Source of the DNA: Umezawaea endophytica
GTDB taxonomy: Bacteria; Actinomycetota; Actinomycetes; Mycobacteriales; Pseudonocardiaceae
NCBI RefSeq assembly: GCF_025061645.1
Contig: NZ_JANYMP010000039.1
Location: 25,596 to 59,736, forward strand
Direction: 5' to 3'
Length of the DNA stretch: 34,141 nt
Below, piece by piece: positions 7,456 through 13,614 of this stretch (positions are counted from its first letter, which is position 1; the number at the start of each line of letters is the position of its first letter). The notes under the pieces are model-generated. The model was not told where the DNA came from. It did no database searches and saw only the letters and a list, made by a program, of their open reading frames with translations. Both the position numbers and the translations under genes were made by a program.

Positions 7456-8208
7456 ATGACGCACAACCGGCTCGCCCACGCCGTTGGCACCCATCCAGGG
7501 CTCCGCCGCGAGCTGAACGAGGATTCCGCCTGCGCCGAGCCGCCGCTGTTCGCCGTCGCCGACGGCATGGGCGGACACGCGTTCGGCGAGATCGCGAGCG
7601 CCACGGCCATCGACGTGCTGGCCCACTACGACGTCAGCGGCGACCCCGTGACCGCGCTGACGGCGATGATGGACGAGGTCGCGCTGCGGCTCACCGACAT
7701 GGCCGAGCAGGACCTGCGGATGCGCGGCATGGGCACCACCCTGACCGCCCTGCTGTGGGTCGACGGCGCCAAGTTCGCCGTCGCGCACATCGGCGACTCC
7801 CGGTGCTACCTCGTCCGGGACGGCGAGATCCAGCAGGTCACGCGGGACCACACGATGGTGCAGGCGCTGGTGGACGAGGGTCGGATGCCCGCCGAGCAGG
7901 CCGCGCTGCACCCGCGCCGGTCGATGCTGATGCGCGCGCTCCAGGCGGGCAACTCGCCCGAGCCGGACGTGTTCCTGCACGAGGCGCAGGTGAACGACCG
8001 GTACCTGCTGTGCTCCGACGGCCTGTCGGACGTCGTGCCGCCCGAGGCGATCCTGGAGGTCCTCGCGGGGACCGAGGACCGCGACGAGGTGGTCGTGAAG
8101 CTGATCGCGCTGGCCAACGAGGCCGGTGGGCCGGACAACATCACCTGCGTGCTGGTGGACGTCGTGAACGACGAGTGGCTGGCCCACTGGAGCGGTCGAC
8201 TGCTCTAG
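7456..8208 (+). CDS. PP2C-family Ser/Thr protein phosphatase
   Basis: A 250-residue soluble metal-dependent phosphatase (PPM/PP2C; PstP/PrpC-like). All core motifs are present: N-E-D-S (21-24), V-A-D-G-M-G-G-H (34-41) with metal-binding Asp, G-M-G-T-T-L, I-G-D-S-R-C-Y-L, T-R-D-H-T-M-V, L-C-S-D-G-L-S-D and G-G-P-D-N-I-T-C near the C-terminus. It should reverse phosphorylation by a Hanks-type kinase. The start is ATG 7456; the open frame extends further left only as shadow of the methylase. It is divergent from the methylase-kinase operon, which makes a dedicated kinase/phosphatase pair likely. Its TAG stop shares a CTAG with the stop of the convergent pentapeptide-repeat gene. Confidence 0.93.
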   Translation: MTHNRLAHAVGTHPGLRRELNEDSACAEPPLFAVADGMGGHAFGEIASATAIDVLAHYDVSGDPVTALTAMMDEVALRLTDMAEQDLRMRGMGTTLTALLWVDGAKFAVAHIGDSRCYLVRDGEIQQVTRDHTMVQALVDEGRMPAEQAALHPRRSMLMRALQAGNSPEPDVFLHEAQVNDRYLLCSDGLSDVVPPEAILEVLAGTEDRDEVVVKLIALANEAGGPDNITCVLVDVVNDEWLAHWSGRLL

Positions 8209-9179
8209 GCCCCCGCCGGGGTCGGTCGGACGTCGGCGTGCTGGACGGGCCACGACGTGGCCTCGTCCACCAGCGCGCCCTCGAGCCTCGCCCCGGTGAG
8301 GTCGGCGTCGCGCAGGTCCGTGCCGCGCAGGTCGGCGCGACGGAGGTCGGCGTCCCGCAGGTCGGCGCCGGACAGGTGCGCGAGGGCCAGGTTGGCGTCC
8401 ACGAAGCTGGTCTCCCGCAGGAAGCTCCCGCGCAGGTCGGCCGACTTCAGGTCGCTGCCGTCCAGCACGGTGCCCTGCATCCACGAGTGGGCGAGGTCGC
8501 TGTGCCGGAGCTGGGTGTTGATCAACCCGCCCTGGTACACCTGCACGCCGCGCAGGTTCACCCTGGACAGGTAGAGCTTCTTGTCGTCCGGGAACTTCCG
8601 GCGGGTGCTCGGCCGGTCGGCGCGGTGGCGCGGGAACGAGATCCGCTGGGCCAGCACCTCCACGGCCGTCTGGATGTCGGGGTGGGCGATGAGCAGCCAC
8701 CGCCGCTCCTCCGGGAGACCGTCGTCGTCCCCGCGCGGTGAGTTGTTGCGGATGAACGCCCCCAGGATGAACTGGACGGTGTCCCGGTCGGCGGGCGAGT
8801 TCACGGCGATGCGCTTGAGCGCGTAGATCCCGCCGATGCGGACGTCGACCTTGTCGCTGCCGATCTGCTCGACGGCCTTGGTGAACCGGTCGGTGAGCTG
8901 GCCCTCCCGGTTGACCTGGACCTGCCACCAAGTGGCCGCGGCGCCGATGACCACCAGCAGGCCTGCGCACATCTGGAGCAGGGCCGAGCGGACGTTGTTC
9001 TGCAACTGCCCCTGCGCCTGCTGGAGCTGGATGCGGGTCTCGGCGTTCGCCACGCCCCGCAGGTCCGCGTCCGTCAGCGACGGGTGGAACAGCGGCGGCA
9101 GGACCTCCAGGCTGGCGACCACGACGAGCGCCAGCAGGATGATCGCCGCGGACACGGCGCGGAACGTTCGACTCGTCAC
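8205..9179 (-). CDS. Membrane-anchored pentapeptide-repeat protein
   Basis: A 324-residue protein with two hydrophobic helices (about residues 9-29 and 66-87), a conserved linker of the type Q-L-T-D-R-F-T-K-A-V-E-Q-I-G followed by R-I-G-G-I-Y-A-L-K-R-I-A (about 93-123), and a C-terminal pentapeptide-repeat helix (about 205-300) with repeats such as A-D-L-R-D, A-D-L-R-R, T-D-L-R-D, A-D-L-T-G. The family is common in actinomycetes and cyanobacteria; function is usually unknown and the linker region is a family hallmark. The repeat domain is probably cytosolic. It starts with GTG 13 bases after the ArsR-type gene on the same strand, so the two may be co-transcribed. It overlaps the phosphatase gene tail to tail by four bases. 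Confidence 0.88.
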   Translation of the reverse strand: MTSRTFRAVSAAIILLALVVVASLEVLPPLFHPSLTDADLRGVANAETRIQLQQAQGQLQNNVRSALLQMCAGLLVVIGAAATWWQVQVNREGQLTDRFTKAVEQIGSDKVDVRIGGIYALKRIAVNSPADRDTVQFILGAFIRNNSPRGDDDGLPEERRWLLIAHPDIQTAVEVLAQRISFPRHRADRPSTRRKFPDDKKLYLSRVNLRGVQVYQGGLINTQLRHSDLAHSWMQGTVLDGSDLKSADLRGSFLRETSFVDANLALAHLSGADLRDADLRRADLRGTDLRDADLTGARLEGALVDEATSWPVQHADVRPTPAGA

Positions 9180-9192
9180 GAGCCGATCTTCG

Positions 9193-9885
9193 TCAGTCGA
9201 GCCCGGCCGCGTCCAGGTCGAGCAGGTCCCGCAACGCCGCCGCGCCCGCCGGGGTCACGCGGACCGCCCGGCCCGTGCCGGTGCGGCGGACCCAGCCCCG
9301 GTCCTGGAAGTGGGCGCACACGTGGGCTCCGGCCGTGCCCGCCAGGTGGGTGCGCCGTTCCGTCCAGTCCAGGCAGGGACGGCCGAGCGGGCGTCTCGCC
9401 GTGCGGAGCGCGGTCGGGTCGGCGGCCAGCGGGCCGGTCAGCCACGCCAGACCGGCCTCGGTGACGGTGAAGCCGTCGGTCTGGGCCAGGTAGCCGTTGG
9501 CGGTCATGGCGTCGGTGATCGCCACGCCGAGGCGTCCGGCGAAGTGGTCGTAGCAGGTGCGGCCCCTGGCCAGCGCGGCGGACGCCGTGGAGGAGCGGAG
9601 GGTCCGCGCGGGCTCCGCCGGTTCCACGTGCGCCACCAGGTCTTCCAGCAGGTGCGCCACGCGCTGGTCCGCCAGTTGCACGTAGCGGTGGCGGCCCTGC
9701 CTGCGCTCCACGAGCAGACCGCCCGCCACCAGGCGGCCCAGGTGCTCGCTCGCCGTGGACGGGGCCACACCCGCGTGGGCCGCCAGTTCGCCCGCCGTCC
9801 ACGCGCGGCCGTCCAGCAGGGCAACGCAGAACGCGGCCCTGGTGCGGTCCGCCAGCAGTCCAGCCAGGTTCGCCAGTCCTTCCAC
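9193..9885 (-). CDS. ArsR-type helix-turn-helix transcriptional regulator
   Basis: A 230-residue regulator. Residues about 10-75 form an ArsR-like winged helix: L-A-D-R-T-R-A-A-F-C-V-A-L-L-D, then E-L-A-A-H-A-G-V-A-P-S-T-A-S-E-H-L-G-R-L, then the wing Q-G-R-H-R-Y-V. The long C-terminal domain (about 85-230) has C-Y-D-H-F-A-G-R-L-G-V, typical of a widespread actinobacterial subgroup with an unknown ligand. I place the start at GTG 9885 because the domain begins there; the open frame continues upstream only antisense to the next gene. It is divergent from the P450-like/PEP-mutase pair and separated from it by a perfect 32-bp palindrome, its probable operator. The pentapeptide-repeat gene follows 13 bases downstream. 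Confidence 0.87.
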   Translation of the reverse strand: MEGLANLAGLLADRTRAAFCVALLDGRAWTAGELAAHAGVAPSTASEHLGRLVAGGLLVERRQGRHRYVQLADQRVAHLLEDLVAHVEPAEPARTLRSSTASAALARGRTCYDHFAGRLGVAITDAMTANGYLAQTDGFTVTEAGLAWLTGPLAADPTALRTARRPLGRPCLDWTERRTHLAGTAGAHVCAHFQDRGWVRRTGTGRAVRVTPAGAAALRDLLDLDAAGLD

Positions 9886-9902
9886 GGGGACGACGGTAGG
9901 CC

Positions 9903-9934
9903 GTCGACGGTTCGGCGCGCGCCGAACCGTCGAC
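9903..9934. promoter_or_regulatory. Perfect 32-bp palindrome, probable ArsR operator
   Basis: Every base of 9903-9934 pairs with its mirror: gtcgacggttcggcgc followed by its exact reverse complement. The core is ttcggcgcgcgccgaa. It lies between the divergent ArsR-type gene (start 9885) and the P450-like gene (start 9952), where a regulator can control both. ArsR dimers usually bind such even palindromes. It could also form a hairpin in the RNA of the rightward transcript. Confidence 0.75.
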
Positions 9935-9951
9935 CGCTTAGCGTTCCGGGC

Positions 9952-10512
9952 ATGCTGACCGATCCGGAGTACACCGTTCCGCCGGTGCCCGACGCCGTTG
10001 ACGGCGTGGCGTGGTTGCGGGCGTCCGTCGCGCGCTTCAGCGAAGGCGTGCCGCACCGGCGGCGGCGGGCGGTGGTCGAGGCCGAGCTGGCGGCCGTCGA
10101 CCCAGGAGCGCTGCGGGACCTGGCCGCGCGGAGGCGGAGCGGCCCCGTGGAGGTGCTGGCGGAGGCGCTGGGGCTGTCCGTGGCCGCGGAGGACGTCGAG
10201 GTGGTCGCGCGGTCCTACCAGCCCCACACGGCGATCACCGACGAGGCCGACGAGGCACTGGCTCGGCTGGTGGCCGCGTGCGGGGCGTACGACGAGGTCA
10301 CCGCGAACCGGATCGGGTTGCTGGTGCAGGCCTGCGCGGCCACGGCGGCGCTGGTCGCGGGCGTCCACCCGCCCGTGCCGACCACCCGGCGGGTCGCCCC
10401 GGACGGCGCGGTGGTGGAGGTCGACCTGACCGACCACCCCTTCGGGCTCGGCGCGCACGCCTGTCCCGGTGAGCGGCACGCGCTCGCCATCGCGGAAGGG
10501 CTGGTCCGATGA
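9952..10512 (+). CDS. Truncated cytochrome P450-like protein retaining the heme-Cys loop
   Basis: Only 186 residues, less than half a normal P450 (about 400). Pieces of a P450 appear in the right order: a C-helix-like segment with R-F-S-E-G-V-P-H and HxxxR at H35-R39; an I-helix-like segment L-L-V-Q-A-C-A-A-T-A-A-L (123-134); the post-K-helix phrase H-P-P-V-P-T-T-R-R (139-147); and an intact heme loop F-G-L-G-A-H-A-C-P-G (164-173) with cysteine C171. The ExxR motif and helices J/K between the I-helix and the P-P-V segment are absent. The frame is open throughout with an ATG start and ATGA coupling to the next gene, so it looks like a maintained protein, not debris. Function is unknown; heme sensing or a reduced enzyme are possible. 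Confidence 0.78.
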   Translation: MLTDPEYTVPPVPDAVDGVAWLRASVARFSEGVPHRRRRAVVEAELAAVDPGALRDLAARRRSGPVEVLAEALGLSVAAEDVEVVARSYQPHTAITDEADEALARLVAACGAYDEVTANRIGLLVQACAATAALVAGVHPPVPTTRRVAPDGAVVEVDLTDHPFGLGAHACPGERHALAIAEGLVR

Positions 10513-11294
10513 CGTTCCACGACCTGCACCACGCCGACCGGCCGCTGGTGCTGCCCAACGCCTGGGATTTCGCGTCCGCCGCCGCGCTGTGCGCCGCCGG
10601 GTTCGCGGCGATCGGGACGACGAGCCTCGGCGTGGCCGCCGCTGCCGGGCTGCCGGACGGCGAGGGGGTCACGCGGGACGAGACGGTGGCGCTGGCCCGG
10701 CGGATCGTGGGGCTGCCGGTGCCGGTGACCGTGGACATCGAGTCCGGGTTCAGCGTCGACGTCCGGGAACTGGCGGCGGAACTGACCTCGCTGGGCGTCG
10801 CGGGCGTCAACATCGAGGACGGGCGGCCCGGTGGGGTGCTGGCCGATCCGGTGGAGCAGGCCCGGCTGGTGCGCGCGGTCAAGGACGGCGGGCCGGGGTT
10901 GTTCGTCAACGCCCGCGTGGACACCTACTGGGTCGGCGCGGATCAGGGGTCCACAGTGGACCGTGCGTTGAGGTACCGGGACGCGGGCGCGGACGGGGTG
11001 TTCGTGCCGGGATTGGCGCGGGAGCTGGAGATCGCCGCCGTGGTCGAGGCGGTTGACTTGCCGCTGAACGTCCTGCACGTGCCCGCGCTCGGCGTGGAGC
11101 GGTTGGCGGGACTGGGGGTTCGGCGGATCAGCACGGGATCGCTGCTGTTCCGGGCCGCGCTGCACGCCGCGGTCGAGACGGCGAAGGCCGTCCGCGACGG
11201 TGGTCCCGTCGCGGACGGCGTGCCGACCTACGCCGACGTGCTGGCCCTGACTACGCCGGGTTCTGGGCGTGGGTCAGGGTTTCCCAGGCGATGA
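10509..11294 (+). CDS. Isocitrate lyase/PEP mutase superfamily enzyme
   Basis: A 261-residue TIM-barrel protein. Visible family features are L-P-N-A-W-D near residue 15, the strand T-V-D-I-E-S-G-F with Mg-binding acidic residues, V-N-I-E-D-G, F-V-N-A-R-V-D-T-Y and a C-terminal strand R-I-S-T-G-S. The superfamily makes or breaks C-C or P-C bonds in alpha-oxo acids such as oxaloacetate, methylisocitrate or phosphonopyruvate. The exact reaction is not assignable; a lyase or decarboxylase is more likely than a true PEP mutase. It is translationally coupled (ATGA) to the P450-like gene, so the two probably share a pathway. Its 3' end overlaps the convergent alginate-lyase-family gene by 44 bases. 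Confidence 0.87.
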   Translation: MTFHDLHHADRPLVLPNAWDFASAAALCAAGFAAIGTTSLGVAAAAGLPDGEGVTRDETVALARRIVGLPVPVTVDIESGFSVDVRELAAELTSLGVAGVNIEDGRPGGVLADPVEQARLVRAVKDGGPGLFVNARVDTYWVGADQGSTVDRALRYRDAGADGVFVPGLARELEIAAVVEAVDLPLNVLHVPALGVERLAGLGVRRISTGSLLFRAALHAAVETAKAVRDGGPVADGVPTYADVLALTTPGSGRGSGFPRR

Positions 11295-12468
11295 ACAGGT
11301 TGTCGGTGCCCTGCGGGCGCTGCTGCTCGGTGTAGCGCTGGGTGTTGGCCATCGCGATGCCCAGGCGGGTGTTGAGCGCGTTGAAGGCGACCTCGGTCGT
11401 CGGGCCGAGGTTCTGGTTGCGGGTACCGCCGCACAACCAGGACGGCATCGCCTCCAACTGGTAGCGGGCGTGCAGGCCGTACGCGTGGCGCATCCGGTCC
11501 TGGTTCTCGCCCCACAGGTCCTGGCCCTGGTGGTGGGCCGTCTCGGCGATGTGCGCCGCGGCGGCCAGGCCGTAGCCGGTGTGGGTGAAGTCGCGGCACG
11601 TCTCCTGGCTGACGCCGTCCTGGAACGTGGACTGGTTGTGCCAGTAGGAGACGATCTCCGCGCGGGTGTCGATGCCGCTGCCGGGCGGCGTCTTCGGCAG
11701 GGCGCCGTCGCTGGTCAGGTAGATGTACGCGGGCAGCCTGGTGCGGAAGATGGACACCGCCCTGTCGTAGGCGGCCTTGTCCTCCAGGAAGACCGCGATG
11801 CCGATCGAGGCCTCCATCATGCTGAGTTCCCAGTTGCCGTTCGTGTTCGCCAGGCCCGCCTGGATCTCCGGCAGGTAGACCGTGCGCAGCATCGTGGCGA
11901 ACCGGGTCGCGTTCGCGGCGGGCCAGCCCGTGTAGGTGTAGCGGATGATCTCGGCGGCCTTGGGCCACGACGAACCGGACCACGCCGTTTGCAGGCGGGC
12001 GTTGCTGTTGGTGTGGTCCTTGATCACCGGGGACCACGCGTCCATGATCTGGATCGCCTTGTCCGCGTACCGGGCGTCCTTCGTGACGTACCAGGCGAGC
12101 GACAGCGTGTACGCCGCGATGGCGTCCTCGCGTTCATCGGTGCAGCCGTAGTTCGGGTTCGAGTAGGAACCGCATTCGACGACCGCGCGCGGCTTCGGCG
12201 TGCGGGTCAGGGACGCGTACTTGCTCCCCATCATCTGGTCGTAAGCGGATTTCCACGGTTGTGCGTTCGCGAGCACCTTGGTGCGCATGAACTCCAGTTG
12301 TGGCCTGCTGACGAGCACGCCGGGATGGGTGAACGTCGCGGGCGCCGCGATGGCCACACCTCCGGCGGGTGGCGGGGCCGCGGCGGTCGCCACCTGGGTC
12401 CCGGCTACCGTGAGCAGGGTCGACAGGGCGGCCACGATGATTTTCCGACGCAGGGGTGAACGGGTCAT
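11251..12468 (-). CDS. Secreted alginate-lyase-family polysaccharide lyase
   Basis: A 405-residue exported protein. Residues 1-30 form a signal peptide (R-R-K start, hydrophobic core, A-T-A-A-A cleavage region). The mature part is an alpha/alpha-toroid of the alginate lyase family: T-H-P-G-V-L-V-S near the N-terminus, D-A-W-S-P-V, Q-T-A-W-S-G-S-S-W-P-K-A-A-E-I, N-G-N-W-E-L-S-M-M-E-A-S-I-G, and C-R-D-F-T-H-T-G-Y-G-L with probable catalytic His and Tyr. The substrate is a uronic-acid-type polysaccharide by family, not confirmed as alginate. The ATG at 12468 has an AGGAG site upstream. A DasR-like operator lies 39-54 bases before the start, suggesting control by amino-sugar signals. Confidence 0.87.
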   Translation of the reverse strand: MTRSPLRRKIIVAALSTLLTVAGTQVATAAAPPPAGGVAIAAPATFTHPGVLVSRPQLEFMRTKVLANAQPWKSAYDQMMGSKYASLTRTPKPRAVVECGSYSNPNYGCTDEREDAIAAYTLSLAWYVTKDARYADKAIQIMDAWSPVIKDHTNSNARLQTAWSGSSWPKAAEIIRYTYTGWPAANATRFATMLRTVYLPEIQAGLANTNGNWELSMMEASIGIAVFLEDKAAYDRAVSIFRTRLPAYIYLTSDGALPKTPPGSGIDTRAEIVSYWHNQSTFQDGVSQETCRDFTHTGYGLAAAAHIAETAHHQGQDLWGENQDRMRHAYGLHARYQLEAMPSWLCGGTRNQNLGPTTEVAFNALNTRLGIAMANTQRYTEQQRPQGTDNLFIAWETLTHAQNPA

Positions 12469-12506
12469 CAGGTCTCCTCGCAGGGGTTGGGGAGACGGCC
12501 AGTGTT

Positions 12507-12522
12507 AGTGGTCCAGACCAGT
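12507..12522. promoter_or_regulatory. DasR-responsive-element-like operator
   Basis: The 16 bases agtggtccagaccagt match the published DasR (GntR/HutC family, GlcNAc-phosphate responsive) consensus A(C/G)TGGTCTAGACCA(C/G)T at 15 positions, the exception being C for the central T. The site sits upstream of the alginate-lyase-family gene, inside the 163-base gap shared with the divergent alpha/beta hydrolase gene. Control by DasR or a close paralogue is inferred. Confidence 0.7.
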
Positions 12523-12631
12523 TAGGTCAATGGTTTCGAGAACCGGAACTTTTCCCCCGCTTTATGCGCGACCAGGCAAGCTGCGAATTCATCCATGTGA
12601 ACAGAATTGATTTCCGGAAAGGCCGCCGCAC

Positions 12632-13504
12632 ATGCCAAGAGTGACGTTCCAGGACCTCGAACTCGAGTACGACTCCTTCGGCGACCCGGCCGACCCGGTG
12701 CTGCTGCTGGTGATGGGGCTCGGCGCGCAGATGACCAACTGGGACACGAGGCTGTGCGAGCTGTTCGCCGCCCAGGGCTTCCACGTCGTGCGGTTCGACA
12801 ACCGGGACATCGGCCTCTCGACCGAGTTCGGCCACCTGCCACTGCCGGACTTCGCCGCGCTGTCGGCGGGGGACACCTCCAGCGCGCCGTACCTGCTGTC
12901 CGACATGGCCGCCGACGTCGTCGTCCTGCTCGACGGGCTCGGGGTCGAGCGGGCGCACCTGGTCGGCGCGTCGATGGGCGGCATGATCGCCCAGCAGGTC
13001 GTCGTCGACCACCCCGAGCGCGTGCTCAGCCTGTGCTCGATCATGTCCACCACCGGCGACAAGACCGTCGGCCAGGGCAGGCCGGAGATCGTGGCGACGT
13101 TCGCCCAGCCCGCCGCCACGACCCGCGAGGCCGTCATCGAGCAGCGGCTGGTCGCGTCGCGCATGACCCGCTCGCCGGGGTTCGCGGTGGACGAGGACGC
13201 GGCGCGCGAGCGGATCGCCGCGAGCTACGACCGGTCGAACCGGCCGATGAGCACGCTGCGGCAGCTCGCCGCGGTCATCGCCTCGCCCGACCGGACCGAG
13301 GGCCTGCGCGGCGTGACCGTGCCGACCGTGGTGATCCACGGCTCCGACGACCCGCTGGTCCACCGGTCCGGTGGCGAGGCGACGGCGGCGGCGGTCCCGG
13401 ACGCCGAGCTGATCATCATCGACGGCATGGGCCACGACCTCCCGCTCGACGTGTGGCCGACCGTCGTGGAGGCGGTGGCGGCTAACGCCAAGCGTGCGCG
13501 ATAA
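12632..13504 (+). CDS. Alpha/beta-hydrolase
   Basis: A 290-residue single-domain hydrolase. The oxyanion strand V-M-G-L-G is near residue 28, the R-F-D-N-R-D-I-G-L-S motif near 55, the nucleophile elbow G-A-S-M-G-G near 111, the acid within V-I-H-G-S-D-D-P-L near 237, and the His in D-G-M-G-H-D near 267, so the Ser-Asp-His triad is complete. The sequence falls in the group that includes aclacinomycin methylesterase RdmC-like proteins and general carboxylesterases; the substrate is unknown. The ATG at 12632 follows a ggaaagg ribosome site embedded in a 10-bp palindrome (tttccggaaa, 12611-12620). It is divergent from the polysaccharide lyase gene. Confidence 0.9.
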   Translation: MPRVTFQDLELEYDSFGDPADPVLLLVMGLGAQMTNWDTRLCELFAAQGFHVVRFDNRDIGLSTEFGHLPLPDFAALSAGDTSSAPYLLSDMAADVVVLLDGLGVERAHLVGASMGGMIAQQVVVDHPERVLSLCSIMSTTGDKTVGQGRPEIVATFAQPAATTREAVIEQRLVASRMTRSPGFAVDEDAARERIAASYDRSNRPMSTLRQLAAVIASPDRTEGLRGVTVPTVVIHGSDDPLVHRSGGEATAAAVPDAELIIIDGMGHDLPLDVWPTVVEAVAANAKRAR

Positions 13505-13614
13505 GACGTGAGGGTTCATCGTCTGTTCACCGGTTGTCCCACGTTGTCAGCGCTCCTGCCTGGACATACTCCGCGACGACGTAGCTGCCGACCCGCGAAC
13601 GGTGAGCCCCAGAC

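Noticed and set aside
4723-9179. Complete Pgl/BREX or type I restriction-modification system
   Set aside because: No PglZ, PglY/BrxC, Lon-like, HsdR or separate HsdS gene is encoded; only the kinase and methylase types are shared.
9952-10512. P450-like gene as a plain pseudogene
   Set aside because: The frame is uninterrupted, starts with ATG next to an operator and is ATGA-coupled to an intact gene; decay would probably have broken it.
13544-13572. Promoter with TTGTCA and TACTCC, 17 bases apart, before the PHP gene
   Set aside because: The -35 is fair, but the -10 lacks the conserved final T, so I do not list it as a feature.
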